Source of the DNA: Halobacteriovorax sp. JY17 | GTDB taxonomy: Bacteria > Bdellovibrionota > Bacteriovoracia > Bacteriovoracales > Bacteriovoracaceae | Direction: 5' to 3' | Assembly (NCBI RefSeq): GCF_002753895.1 | Contig: NZ_NJER01000003.1 | Coordinates: 62,001 to 126,000, forward strand | Length of the DNA: 64,000 nucleotides | Shown: in pieces, positions 43,668-53,035 of the stretch | How positions within the stretch are numbered: position 1 is the first letter of the stretch | How the letters are laid out: each line of letters begins with the position of its first letter | Translations under genes and position numbers: made by a program | Notes under the pieces: model-generated | Told to the model about the DNA's origin: nothing | Databases searched by the model: none | The model's input: the letters and a program-made list of their open reading frames with translations, nothing else

Positions 43668-46319
43668 TTATAAAGTTTTATTCTTAATTTTAAGCATACT
43701 AAGCTCACTTCGAGCCAAATTCTTGATATGCTCATCTACTCCATCATTTGAAATAAGAGCTTCAAGAATTTTCTTACCTTCATCATCCTTCTTATTATTT
43801 AAAAGAGAGAGACCTAATAAGTAATTTATTCTTCCTGAGTAAATTGACTTGCTAAACTCTTTCTTAAAATTCTTTATTTTTGATTCCATTACTAGAAAAC
43901 TTGCGTCTGTTTCATCACCTGCAAGTAATTCAATATTTAAGTAAGAAACTTTCTCTCTTACTGAATCCATATATTCATTCTTATTCTTTAATCTTCTTGT
44001 ATCTGAAAGTAATGCGTTTGCAACTTTTTGATACTTCTTTGTATCGCCTATTTCATAAAGACAGTCTGTATAAGCTTTTACAAGTTCAGCAACTTCTTTA
44101 GGATCTGTTATTGACTCATCTCTTCCACTTGAAAGAAATCTTTCAAATGCTCTTGATCCTTCTTTCCAATCACCAGTATGGTAAGCGAGAAGTCCCTGAT
44201 AATAATCAAGCTTATCAATATTTGTTTTAGCCTTCTTTAAGCTAGCAATTTCTTTTTTTACAACGTCCCAGTTCTTCAACTTTAAGTTTCTAATAATTTG
44301 AAGCTCTGCTAGAAGTGATTTCGTATTAGCATGATTTGTTCTCTCAACCCAGATTGGAAATGTCTTAGAAACTTCAAACTCTGCTTTTGAAAACTTCTCA
44401 TAAAGTTCATCAAATCCATCAATTAGGCCAAGTCTGATATAAGCATTTGCTACTAGAAAATTCATTTGAGGATCATTTGCAACTTTATCTACATACTGAT
44501 CTTTATAAATTTCCCATGCCTTTATTACATTTGCATACTGTCCTTCATTAAATGAAGTTTCAATAACACCGTATACAACTTCTGCTCCGTCACTCTCGAA
44601 TACTCTTCTATCAGTTGGAACCATAGACTTTAGAGGAAGAGCGTTTAAATAAGCAAGTGCCTCATCATACTTCTTTTCAACAATGAAAGTTCTAAGCCTT
44701 ACTTGCCATAGAAGCTTCTTGAGATCTTTTTCTACTCTTACATTCTCAAGTCCCGAAGTTAAGAAGACCTTAACTTCTCTATCTGCTTCGGAAACGCTCT
44801 TTTTTCTTAAATTTCTAAGAGCAACATACCTAATTCTTGCTTCAAAACCAATTTCTACATTTTGAGATCTATTGATTGCATTCTTATAAAGCTCAATCGA
44901 TTCTTCAAAGTTTTTCTCTTGAATTTCCCAGCACTGAGCAATTCTAATTCTCGCTTCAGAACTCTTTGTATGAAATGAGTAGTCTTTTAAAAACTCATCA
45001 TAAATTTTAGCCGCTCTAGCATAATTAGAATTTCTAAAGTAAGCCTCAGCAACGTTATATAAAATTACTGGATGAACTGGCTTTACTAGGCTCTTTTCAT
45101 TTTTCTCATAAAGCTTGATCACTTCTTCCGACTGTTCAAGGCTTAGGTATGTATACAATTCGTAAGCTAACATTACTTGTTTTGGAAGAATCTTTTGGAT
45201 TGTCTTTTCTTTAAGTAATTCTTGAACTTTCTCAACTTGCTTTAGCTTTGCAAGGTTATATAGTATTCCCTCTGCTGCAAAGTTTGATTCTTCGTAATCA
45301 TGACTTTCTTTAGAGTCTACATAGTACTTCTTTGTAAGTTCTAAACTCTTCACATAATCATCTGCTTGAATATAATAAGGAATTAAATACTTATAAATAC
45401 CACTTCTAAGTTCATAGTTTTTAGACTTTAGAAGAATATTTTCAAACATACTAATGCTCATCTTAACTGGCTCTGTATTACCTTTAGAAAAATTCTCTCT
45501 TAGAATTGCATTCGCTTTCATAAATTCATTCGTATCAAACTCAGTACTTTCTCCGTACTTCTTATTAAATAGTTTAATCGATTTATACATTAATCCCCAT
45601 TTCTTCTTTCTAAAGAGATTAATAGTTAATTGCATGTGTGCTTCTGCTTCACTCTTAGAAACATCTCTATTCTTAAGCTTGTAGAAGTATTCCGGAGTCT
45701 TGCTATCTAGATTAATGATCTTTTTTAACTTTGGAGCAAGTGGGCTATAGTCCCAAATAAAAGATGCTCCATATCTAAAGTCTCTGTAAGGAGAATTTAC
45801 TTCAGGGTTTACAGTCTTTTGTACAATTACTTCTTTAGAAGGTTTTGCAACAGTAGACGTTTTCTTAGTAACAACTTTTGGTGCTACTACTTTAGCTGGA
45901 GCCTCAGCTTTGCTAATTGGATTACTCTCATTACTTTCTTCTGTCCAAAAATCTACAACTAACTTCTTATCTCTATCTTTATAGAAGCTAAATAACTCCA
46001 CTGCATCTGACTTAAGACTTACCTCAATCTTAGAGCTATTACTCATCTCAGAAGGTCCTACGGCCTTAATAGAAGTGATGTACTTCCCATCTGGATCAAT
46101 TTCTTTAATAGCTTGTTCTAATTTGATGTAGAGCTCTGTGTTTAAAGTTTTAAATTGAACTGTGTCTTTATTCTTCTGTATTTGAACGAGATCTTTTGGC
46201 GCGAAAATATTCCACCTAAGATGTGTTGAACCTTTTTCTTGGACAATAATTCCCGCTCTTACATTTAATAATGTAAAGAAGGTTAAAAGTGTCAAAGTTT
46301 TGAGCTTGATAGGCTGCAT
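43668..46319 (-). CDS. large secreted TPR-repeat protein heading the flagellar operon
   Basis: About 883 aa with a signal peptide (MQPIKLKTLTLLTFFTLLNVRA). A beta-rich N-terminal domain follows (about 25-140), then a Lys/Pro/Val linker. From about residue 230 to the end there are TPR-like helical repeats, such as VILYNVAEAYFRNSNYARAAKIYDEFL. Proteins of this type are periplasmic scaffolds. The ORF opens at TTG 46343, but ATG 46319 gives the better signal peptide. It directly precedes the degenerate regulator and flgB, so a motor-associated role (stator or disk scaffold) is a reasonable inference. Confidence 0.75.
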   Translation of the reverse strand: MQPIKLKTLTLLTFFTLLNVRAGIIVQEKGSTHLRWNIFAPKDLVQIQKNKDTVQFKTLNTELYIKLEQAIKEIDPDGKYITSIKAVGPSEMSNSSKIEVSLKSDAVELFSFYKDRDKKLVVDFWTEESNESNPISKAEAPAKVVAPKVVTKKTSTVAKPSKEVIVQKTVNPEVNSPYRDFRYGASFIWDYSPLAPKLKKIINLDSKTPEYFYKLKNRDVSKSEAEAHMQLTINLFRKKKWGLMYKSIKLFNKKYGESTEFDTNEFMKANAILRENFSKGNTEPVKMSISMFENILLKSKNYELRSGIYKYLIPYYIQADDYVKSLELTKKYYVDSKESHDYEESNFAAEGILYNLAKLKQVEKVQELLKEKTIQKILPKQVMLAYELYTYLSLEQSEEVIKLYEKNEKSLVKPVHPVILYNVAEAYFRNSNYARAAKIYDEFLKDYSFHTKSSEARIRIAQCWEIQEKNFEESIELYKNAINRSQNVEIGFEARIRYVALRNLRKKSVSEADREVKVFLTSGLENVRVEKDLKKLLWQVRLRTFIVEKKYDEALAYLNALPLKSMVPTDRRVFESDGAEVVYGVIETSFNEGQYANVIKAWEIYKDQYVDKVANDPQMNFLVANAYIRLGLIDGFDELYEKFSKAEFEVSKTFPIWVERTNHANTKSLLAELQIIRNLKLKNWDVVKKEIASLKKAKTNIDKLDYYQGLLAYHTGDWKEGSRAFERFLSSGRDESITDPKEVAELVKAYTDCLYEIGDTKKYQKVANALLSDTRRLKNKNEYMDSVREKVSYLNIELLAGDETDASFLVMESKIKNFKKEFSKSIYSGRINYLLGLSLLNNKKDDEGKKILEALISNDGVDEHIKNLARSELSMLKIKNKTL

Positions 46320-46461
46320 AGTAATAGAAACTTCCTGTTTCAAGTTAATGCTACCGCGATTGGCTAAATTAAATGTTCATCCTAAACACCGAACTCCATC
46401 GCACAAATCTATTCTACCTTTTTTTGAAATTTTTTAAAGGAAAATTTTTCCAATAGGCTAT

Positions 46462-46493
46462 TTTTTCCCCACAAAATTCTGACAGGGGAAAAA
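46462..46493 (-). promoter_or_regulatory. inverted repeat in the leader of the flagellar operon
   Basis: Nine-bp arms TTTTTCCCC (46462-46470) and GGGGAAAAA (46485-46493) around a 14-base spacer, in the 274-bp non-coding stretch before the TPR gene. It could be a regulator binding site or leader hairpin. I could not find a convincing -24/-12 sigma-54 promoter by eye. Confidence 0.4.
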
Positions 46494-46524
46494 TGGGTCG
46501 CATAAATGAATACTTAGAGGAATT

Positions 46525-46580
46525 TAGGGCCAAAATGCCCTAGCTAAAAACTACAGTACTCCTACTGAGGATAGTAGGAG
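46525..46580 (-). terminator. two hairpins after the sigma-54 regulator gene
   Basis: Stem CTCCTACT/AGTAGGAG (46559-46566 with 46573-46580) lies 13 bp past the stop of the gene at 46594. A second stem TAGGGC/GCCCTA (46525-46530 with 46537-46542) lies further on, with a short T-rich stretch between them in the leftward direction. They probably end the regulator transcript, though the T-tract is weak. Confidence 0.5.
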
Positions 46581-46593
46581 CCTTATGAATTAT

Positions 46594-48111
46594 TTATTGG
46601 AAATCAATCTGTTTCTTTTTCATTTTTTCAATGAGTGTTGTTCTATTCATTGAAAGAAGTTTTGAAGCCTGATTCTTATTGCCAGAAGTTTTAGAAAGCG
46701 CCTGGAGAATAAGTGAATCTTCAATACTTGAGAGAGCTTGCTTTAAATCAATACCTGCTTCAGGAAGAGAGATTAAACTATCGTAAGAGCTTAGGTACAT
46801 AGGAGCTCTTTCTAGAAACTTAATAGGTAGATCGCTAGGACGAATAACACTTCCACCTCTAAGGATAACAAGTCTCTCCATTAAGTTCTCTAACTCTCTT
46901 ACGTTTCCTGGCCAATCATAAGCAAGTAGAAGTTCAAGAGACTCATCATCAAATTCAATACTATTTCTTCCATCTGCACTTACAAATCGTGATAGAAAGT
47001 ATGAAATAAGAAGGGGTATATCTTCTCTTCTTTCGCAGAGAGAAGGGACCTTAATAGGAATTACATTTAATCTATAATATAAATCCTCTCTAAAATTTCC
47101 TTCTTCAACGTGCTTTTCTAAGTCCCTGTGAGTGGCCGTAATAATTCTTACGTCAACAGGTGTTGTCGTCGTACTTCCCACTCTCTCAATAACTCGTCCC
47201 TGTAAAACTCTTAAAAGCTTCACCTGCAGAAGAAGTGGCATATCGCCAATTTCATCTAAGAAAATTGATCCTTTGTTTGCCAGCTCGAAGCGTCCCTTAC
47301 GACTTGAAATTGCTCCCGTAAAAGCACCCTTTTCATGACCAAATAACTCACTCTCTAAAAGCTCACCAGGAATCGCTCCACAGTTTACAGAAACCATAGG
47401 ATTATCAACTCTTGGAGAAAGTGAATGAATCGCCGTTGCTATAAGTTCCTTACCTGTTCCAGAAGGACCATTAATAAAGACTGTCGAGCCAGAGGCCGCA
47501 ACTTTTTCGATACGCTCAAAAACTTGTTTCATTTTTGGTGCTCTACCAATCATTCCGCAGAACATATCATCTTCAGTCGGTGCTTCAATTTTGAAAGAGC
47601 TCGTAAGTCTCTCTTTTCTTCCTCCAACTTCAACTCTTGGTGCTTGCACTTTAAAATCTGTCTCTTTAAAGCCGAGCTTTGTTACGGCTGCCTTAATAAC
47701 AAGGTCAGAGAGAACATCTAGCTCAAAGGGTTTTGTCAGATAGTGAAAAACACCTTTCTTTGTCGCTGTAATCGCCGTCTCTATTGAAGCAAACCCAGTC
47801 ATAACAATTGGAATGAATTTATGTCCTTTCTCTTTTAGTAAATCAATCAGAAGCAGGCCATCGGCCCCTCCATCATCGAAACTAATATCAGTAATCAATA
47901 TGAATTGACTCTTCGAAGCTCTTTCATTAATTGCAGTAATTGCTGCGGCCGGTTCAGAGAAGTAATTAACTTCAAGGCTTAATTTCTTTTGTAAAAACTT
48001 TCGTATTGTTTTTCCAAAGATTAGGTCATCTTCAACTAGAAATATTTCAGGTAAGCTTACAGAATCTTCATCGTTTTCATATGAATCGTGAAGAAATTGA
48101 AATTCGTTCAA
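46594..48111 (-). CDS. sigma-54-dependent response regulator (NtrC/FlrC class)
   Basis: A 505-aa protein. Receiver domain (residues about 21-135) with acidic pair VEDD and phospho-acceptor Asp75 (ILITDISF). The AAA+ domain is complete: Walker A GPSGTGKE, GAFTGA in FGHEKGAFTGAISS, Walker B IFLDEIGDM. A Fis HTH closes the protein (NKNQASKLLSMNRTTLIEKM). It activates sigma-54 promoters, and its position suggests the flagellar operon as a target. The start is TTG 48111, since TAAGGAGAG lies 7 bases before it and no ATG fits. No histidine kinase gene is adjacent. Confidence 0.92.
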   Translation of the reverse strand: MNEFQFLHDSYENDEDSVSLPEIFLVEDDLIFGKTIRKFLQKKLSLEVNYFSEPAAAITAINERASKSQFILITDISFDDGGADGLLLIDLLKEKGHKFIPIVMTGFASIETAITATKKGVFHYLTKPFELDVLSDLVIKAAVTKLGFKETDFKVQAPRVEVGGRKERLTSSFKIEAPTEDDMFCGMIGRAPKMKQVFERIEKVAASGSTVFINGPSGTGKELIATAIHSLSPRVDNPMVSVNCGAIPGELLESELFGHEKGAFTGAISSRKGRFELANKGSIFLDEIGDMPLLLQVKLLRVLQGRVIERVGSTTTTPVDVRIITATHRDLEKHVEEGNFREDLYYRLNVIPIKVPSLCERREDIPLLISYFLSRFVSADGRNSIEFDDESLELLLAYDWPGNVRELENLMERLVILRGGSVIRPSDLPIKFLERAPMYLSSYDSLISLPEAGIDLKQALSSIEDSLILQALSKTSGNKNQASKLLSMNRTTLIEKMKKKQIDFQ

Positions 48112-48251
48112 AATGACTCTCCTTAGTGACCGAATTCTCTAAAAGAGAAATTTCGATATAAAAATCGTAGCGAAGAAGCGATCTAGTGTCAATTTCTCAA
48201 CACCGTGGAAATACTTTCCATACCTAACGAAGTCTTACATTTACGGAAAAT

Positions 48252-48473
48252 TTACTGACTAAATTGAAGAATCTGTTGCACCGAAGCATCTGGCCCGCCA
48301 ACAACGATCCAGTAAAGAAGTAAAAGCAATGCTAATAGACCTACGAAGCTAAAAACTGCTGAGACAATTCTTATATCTTTAATCCAATAGGTATAAGTAA
48401 AGTACCCGGCGATGAATATAACTGGTATCGACCAAAAGGGAGTGTAACGAATAACAAAGAAAACTATATCCAT
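48252..48473 (-). CDS. small two-helix membrane protein, unknown
   Basis: A 73-aa protein made of two hydrophobic helices (about residues 4-26 and 36-58) joined by KDIR, with a short polar tail. No recognised family. It follows metK after the metK terminator, so it needs its own promoter or read-through. Confidence 0.5.
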   Translation of the reverse strand: MDIVFFVIRYTPFWSIPVIFIAGYFTYTYWIKDIRIVSAVFSFVGLLALLLLLYWIVVGGPDASVQQILQFSQ

Positions 48474-48494
48474 CTGATAATAGTAAGCTCTTAA

Positions 48495-48522
48495 TAAAAA
48501 AAAAGCCAGTCCGAGGACTGGC
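48495..48522 (-). terminator. rho-independent terminator of metK
   Basis: Stem GCCAGTC (48505-48511) with GACTGGC (48516-48522), CGAG loop. The adjacent A-run at 48496-48504 gives a T9-type tail for leftward transcripts. Confidence 0.9.
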
Positions 48523-48549
48523 CTTCAAGATCTTTATTTAAAATAGTTT

Positions 48550-49713
48550 CTAGAACATGCCTTTAAGTTGATCTAAGTAAGTTAAATTTTCCCATGGAAA
48601 AGATGTCTTACTCTGTCTACCGAAGTGTCCGTACGCTGCAGTTTCAGAATAGATTGGTCTTAAAAGATCAAGTCTATCGATGATTGCTTTTGGCTTCATA
48701 TCAAAAATTTCATTAACAGCTCTATTAATTGCAGAAATATCAACTTTTTCAGTACCGTAACAATCTACTAGAAGAGACATAGGCTCTGCTACACCAATTG
48801 CGTAAGCAACTTGAACTAGAGCTCTATCGGCTAGGCCTGCGGCCACTACGTGCTTAGCAATTTGTCTTGTAGCATAAGCAGCTGATCTATCTACTTTAGA
48901 AGGATCTTTTCCAGAGAATGCTCCTCCACCGTGAGCGCCGTGTCCACCGTAAGTATCAACAATAATCTTTCTACCAGTAAGGCCGCAATCACCCATTGGC
49001 CCACCAATAACAAATTTTCCAGTTGGATTAATAAAGTATTTAGTGTTGTTATCCACAAGATCAGCAGGGATAACCTTATTAATCACTTCTTCTCTAACAG
49101 CCTCTTGAACTTGCTTTAGAGTCATATTCTCAGAATGTTGAGTAGAAAGAACGACTGTATCGATTCTTGAAACTTTTCCATCAACATACTCTGCAGAAAC
49201 TTGAGTCTTACCATCAGCTCTTAACTCACCAATAGTTCCGTTCTTTCTCACTTCAGATAATCTCATTGCAAGTTTGTGAGAGAGATCAATTGTTAGTGGC
49301 ATAAAGTTCTCTGTTTCGTTAATCGCATAACCAAACATTAAACCTTGATCACCAGCTCCCATCTCAGTGTAAGTACCTTCCCCTACATTTACGCCTTGAG
49401 CGATATCTGGAGACTGCTTATCAAGAGCAACCATTACAGAACAAGTATTGCAATCAAACCCTTTGTCAGAGTGATCATAACCAATTTCTCTAATTTTATT
49501 TCTTACAACTTCTTGAAAGTCGATATTTGCTTTAGAAGTAATTTCTCCAGCAAGAACAACCATTCCAGTTGAAATCATCGTTTCACATGCAATACGTGAC
49601 TCAGGATCTTGTGCAAACATTGCGTCTACGACAGCATCAGAAATTTGGTCTGCCATCTTATCAGGGTGCCCTTCAGTTACGGACTCTGATGTAAATACAT
49701 AATTTTTTAACAT
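48550..49713 (-). CDS. metK: S-adenosylmethionine synthetase
   Basis: Makes SAM from methionine and ATP. A 387-aa protein with [19 protein letters not shown] at the N terminus, [12 protein letters not shown], and the [19 protein letters not shown] phosphate loop. All three domains are intact. CTGGAG precedes the ATG. No SAM riboswitch is visible in the short leader. Monocistronic with a strong terminator. Confidence 0.97.
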   Translation of the reverse strand: MLKNYVFTSESVTEGHPDKMADQISDAVVDAMFAQDPESRIACETMISTGMVVLAGEITSKANIDFQEVVRNKIREIGYDHSDKGFDCNTCSVMVALDKQSPDIAQGVNVGEGTYTEMGAGDQGLMFGYAINETENFMPLTIDLSHKLAMRLSEVRKNGTIGELRADGKTQVSAEYVDGKVSRIDTVVLSTQHSENMTLKQVQEAVREEVINKVIPADLVDNNTKYFINPTGKFVIGGPMGDCGLTGRKIIVDTYGGHGAHGGGAFSGKDPSKVDRSAAYATRQIAKHVVAAGLADRALVQVAYAIGVAEPMSLLVDCYGTEKVDISAINRAVNEIFDMKPKAIIDRLDLLRPIYSETAAYGHFGRQSKTSFPWENLTYLDQLKGMF

Positions 49714-49811
49714 ATATACTCCAGTAAATAGATTTTATTAAATAAATAATACACTAGTAACTGAAAGAATATACTCTCATAAATATGTATTCACAACCAA
49801 TTTATATAGAT

Positions 49812-51521
49812 TTAAAGGGGGTGTTCAAAATATCTAAAGTAATGACGATTCCTATATTTATAGAAGTGAGTACCATTTCTATCAGTGACGTATGTGCTTT
49901 TCTTAAACTTAATAACTTGAAAAGTATCTCCCTCTTCAGTCTTGAAGTCATAGAGAAATTCGTACTTACCTTTTTTGAATAAGCTTTTTAAATAATTACT
50001 CCTCTTCACCTTTAAGCCAGGGCGTTCAGCAACAGGAACAAAGTTTAACCATATCTGTGCCATATTCACTCTTCCAAGCATTGAAGCCCTAGAGAAGTAC
50101 CTAAGAGCATGGAAGTTTACATTTGGTTTCTGCAAGAGGGATAGAGCAATGGAGATATTCTCTCTTCGTAGAAATTTCCCATTCCTTGTCATATCGGGAC
50201 AATAAATTCTTAAGTTTCCAGGAATAAAGAAATAAGTAAAAGAGAACTCTCCTTCTTTAAACATAACATTTAGCCAAGGATTTTTTTTGATTTCTTCTTT
50301 TGAAAGTTTTAAATAGTCAAAAATCGCTTCATCAGATTCAATTGAATTATACTCAGGGTCAGTCAGACGATTTATTACGACTTGAGTAACATCTCTTCTT
50401 TCGAGGGCGTCTCTTCCGTCAAGACCACCAACTTCATTAAAGAGGATTGTATCAATAGCATATAGGGCCTGCATGAGAGTTGATTGATTCATCCAAAACT
50501 TATATGAATCTGCTTCTTTTTTTAAGACATAGTCCTTTAAAATATAACGACCTTTCGCTCTATTTTGTAAGAGGTTATCCGTAGAGAAAGCGTGTCCCTT
50601 ATCGCTAACTTTCCCATCTCTAAGCATTTTGTAAAATTCAATTCCACGCTCAACTCTCTCACTCCACTCACCAAGTCTAATGAATTGATTTCTCGGCCTT
50701 GCTTTAAGATGCCACTTTATTGCATCAAAAGTAGCTTTCATATCAAAACGAAAATCTTCCGTAATGAAATCTGTATTCTTATTTAGATTTAGATATATAG
50801 AATCTATAGTCGCCCTAAGAAATCGATCACTCTTCTTGTGATTAATATCTTGGGCTCCGTCTTGAACGATTTTTCTAAAGAAGTAAACTTCATTGGATTT
50901 TCTTTTCCCAGCAACATCTTCCGAGCTTTTATACTTGTCATAACTCACTCTTAAATCAAAATGATCGACAGGAAATTTATACGAATGAAGAAAGCTCAAA
51001 GACTCAAGATATTTTTTAAGATTACTTCTAAAAGATATTAATTTATATTTAGAATTATTTCTTATTTCGTCTTTATTCTTTTGAGTCTGGCTTAGAAATA
51101 GTTTTTTCTTATACAGAAGAAGCTCATTAAACTCCTTCTCAAGTTTAATGAGTTCAGCGTACTCTGGTTTAAAGTGCTTTTTCTTTTCAACAATTTTTCT
51201 CTGAGAATCGATCCACTTCTTCTTGGCTTCAATTTCAGGAATGAAGCGATTAACCGTCGCTTTATCTAGTTTTCCATCAGGTAATAGAGGAATGAAATTA
51301 CCATTTCCTCGAAAGTTCTTATACTTACTCCAAAATTCTTCCTCAACACCACCTTTGCAATAAGTTTTTGAGAAAGAGTTTAATTTCTTCAAATAAAGAT
51401 CGAGAGCTTTCTTTTCTGAAATTTCAATAGACATGACCTGTGAAGATATTTTCTCACCTTCACCAAATATATTTGGAGAGCAAAACAAGTAAATTAATAT
51501 AAAGAAGTAAAACTTAAACAT
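49812..51521 (-). CDS. secreted protein, possibly SleB-like cell-wall hydrolase
   Basis: A 569-aa protein with a signal peptide (MFKFYFFILIYLFCSPNIFG). Residues about 40-330 are charged, helical and unassigned. In the C-terminal half, TILFNEVGGL near 360 followed by RRDVTQVVINRLTDP resembles the SleB/CwlJ hydrolase core (E-x-x-G and VVLNRV), and FKEGEFSFTYF near 425 resembles its GQFSF block. That would make it a periplasmic peptidoglycan hydrolase, with Glu in NEVGG as the candidate acid. It overlaps mpl by 8 bp, which supports a murein-recycling context. The assignment is by eye and weak. Confidence 0.6.
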   Translation of the reverse strand: MFKFYFFILIYLFCSPNIFGEGEKISSQVMSIEISEKKALDLYLKKLNSFSKTYCKGGVEEEFWSKYKNFRGNGNFIPLLPDGKLDKATVNRFIPEIEAKKKWIDSQRKIVEKKKHFKPEYAELIKLEKEFNELLLYKKKLFLSQTQKNKDEIRNNSKYKLISFRSNLKKYLESLSFLHSYKFPVDHFDLRVSYDKYKSSEDVAGKRKSNEVYFFRKIVQDGAQDINHKKSDRFLRATIDSIYLNLNKNTDFITEDFRFDMKATFDAIKWHLKARPRNQFIRLGEWSERVERGIEFYKMLRDGKVSDKGHAFSTDNLLQNRAKGRYILKDYVLKKEADSYKFWMNQSTLMQALYAIDTILFNEVGGLDGRDALERRDVTQVVINRLTDPEYNSIESDEAIFDYLKLSKEEIKKNPWLNVMFKEGEFSFTYFFIPGNLRIYCPDMTRNGKFLRRENISIALSLLQKPNVNFHALRYFSRASMLGRVNMAQIWLNFVPVAERPGLKVKRSNYLKSLFKKGKYEFLYDFKTEEGDTFQVIKFKKSTYVTDRNGTHFYKYRNRHYFRYFEHPL

Positions 51522-52962
51522 TCTTCTTTAGTTCATTTACAAATTCAGATTGCCACAATCCAAGACAAGTCCCATTACTAAGAATAAGAAGAATAGTGTC
51601 TTGATCACAAATCGCATCAATTTCTTTTCGAAGTTCACAGAGATCACTATGAACGGAGCCCATAATCCCCTTTTCTTTTAAAGAAGAGATTATTGCTTCA
51701 CCGTTTAAATCACTTGTTCCTTTCACACTAGAGTGCCTAGAGGGCCTAGCAAAGAGAACATGATCAGCTATTGATAATGCTGTTGTAAATTCGTTTTGAA
51801 AAATACTACTTCTAGCAGTCGCCGAGTTAGGTTCAATAACTACCTTAACTTTCTTATTAGGATAGAGACTTTTGATCCCTGCTGTCGTTAATTCAACTGC
51901 TCTCGGGTGATGAGCAAAGTCATCAATAACAACTGCACCTTTATAAGTACCACGAACCTCTTGTCTTCTTCTTACTAGTAATAAATTAGAAATAGCTTCA
52001 TCTAATTGATTAGCTTCCACTCCCTCACTCAAGGCAAATAAGAGCACAGAGGCGAGGTTTAGAATATTATGTTTTCCAACGAGATTAGTTGAAAAAGAAA
52101 TATCTTTATTCTTCCAAGAAAGAGAGAACTCCGTCCCCTTCTCTATCACGCTGGATATCTTAAGAGATTCATCTCCATATGGAATGAGATTTTCAGCTTC
52201 AAAGTTCTTCTCGTATTCACTGACTAATTCATTCGTTGCCTTGTAAGTGCAGTCGTAAATAAATTTGCCTTTAAAATTATTCAACATTGCTCTAAATTCG
52301 TTTTTAATATCCTCAATATCATTAAATATATCTGCGTGATCAAACTCAAGAGAGGTCAAAATAAGTTGATCAATAGAGTAAGATCTAAATTTAGAGATTT
52401 TTTCGAAATAAGCACTGTCATATTCATCTGACTCAATAAAGAAGTACTTCCCGTCACCTAAAGTTGAAGACATTCTTCCCTCGACAACTCCTCCAATAAA
52501 ATAACCTGGCTTAAACCCTAGCTTTTCAAAGACTTGAGTCATTAAGTATGTAGTCGTCGTCTTTCCATGAGTTCCAGCAATACCGACAACATTTACATCA
52601 TCTAAAACGAGGGCCCCAAGGGCAGCGGGAAAGCTTGTAAATGGTGTACCAATTTCTTCAAGCATTCTAGCATCATCACTCATTCTTGGGACAACATTCC
52701 CTACGACAATGAGATCAAATGAGTTTAAGTAATCCATATCAAAGTTTTCGAGATTATGAAGAGGGATTCCCGTAGATTCTAAGTAATTACTCACAGGAGG
52801 ATAAAAGGTTGCGTCTGCCCCTTCAACAATATAGCCCTTCTCACGAAGTAATCCTGCACACGCTCCCATACCTGTCCCACAAATACGGTACATGAATATT
52901 TTCTTTATCTCACTCTTCTTAAGTTTTAATTCGTCGTGAGAAATTTTATTTACTAAATTCAT
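51514..52962 (-). CDS. mpl: UDP-N-acetylmuramate:L-Ala-gamma-D-Glu-meso-DAP ligase (Mpl)
   Basis: A 482-aa Mur ligase that reattaches recycled tripeptide to UDP-MurNAc. N-terminal RICGTGMGACAGLLREKGY and YPPVSNYLE are Mpl-like rather than MurC-like. The P-loop is GTHGKTTTT (130-138), followed by FIGGVV, IESDEYDSAYF and SLEFDHADIFNDI, a diagnostic Mpl block. The C-terminal part has the VIDDFAHHPRAV block. ATG 52962 follows AGGATTATT; the ORF could extend to 53010, inside a terminator. In a predator it may salvage prey murein peptides, which is inference. Confidence 0.93.
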   Translation of the reverse strand: MNLVNKISHDELKLKKSEIKKIFMYRICGTGMGACAGLLREKGYIVEGADATFYPPVSNYLESTGIPLHNLENFDMDYLNSFDLIVVGNVVPRMSDDARMLEEIGTPFTSFPAALGALVLDDVNVVGIAGTHGKTTTTYLMTQVFEKLGFKPGYFIGGVVEGRMSSTLGDGKYFFIESDEYDSAYFEKISKFRSYSIDQLILTSLEFDHADIFNDIEDIKNEFRAMLNNFKGKFIYDCTYKATNELVSEYEKNFEAENLIPYGDESLKISSVIEKGTEFSLSWKNKDISFSTNLVGKHNILNLASVLLFALSEGVEANQLDEAISNLLLVRRRQEVRGTYKGAVVIDDFAHHPRAVELTTAGIKSLYPNKKVKVVIEPNSATARSSIFQNEFTTALSIADHVLFARPSRHSSVKGTSDLNGEAIISSLKEKGIMGSVHSDLCELRKEIDAICDQDTILLILSNGTCLGLWQSEFVNELKKNV

Positions 52963-52973
52963 AATAATCCTAA

Positions 52974-53000
52974 ATAATAAAAGGAGCTCATAGCTCCCTT
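52974..53000 (-). terminator. terminator between the Fic-ART gene and mpl
   Basis: Stem GGAGC (52983-52987) with GCTCC (52993-52997), extended by flanking A/T pairs. Leftward it is followed by TTTTATTATTT. It ends 12 bp before the mpl start codon, so it lies in the mpl leader. Confidence 0.7.
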
Positions 53001-53035
53001 TATTATACACAAGAATATTATTTTGTAGAACTTAG

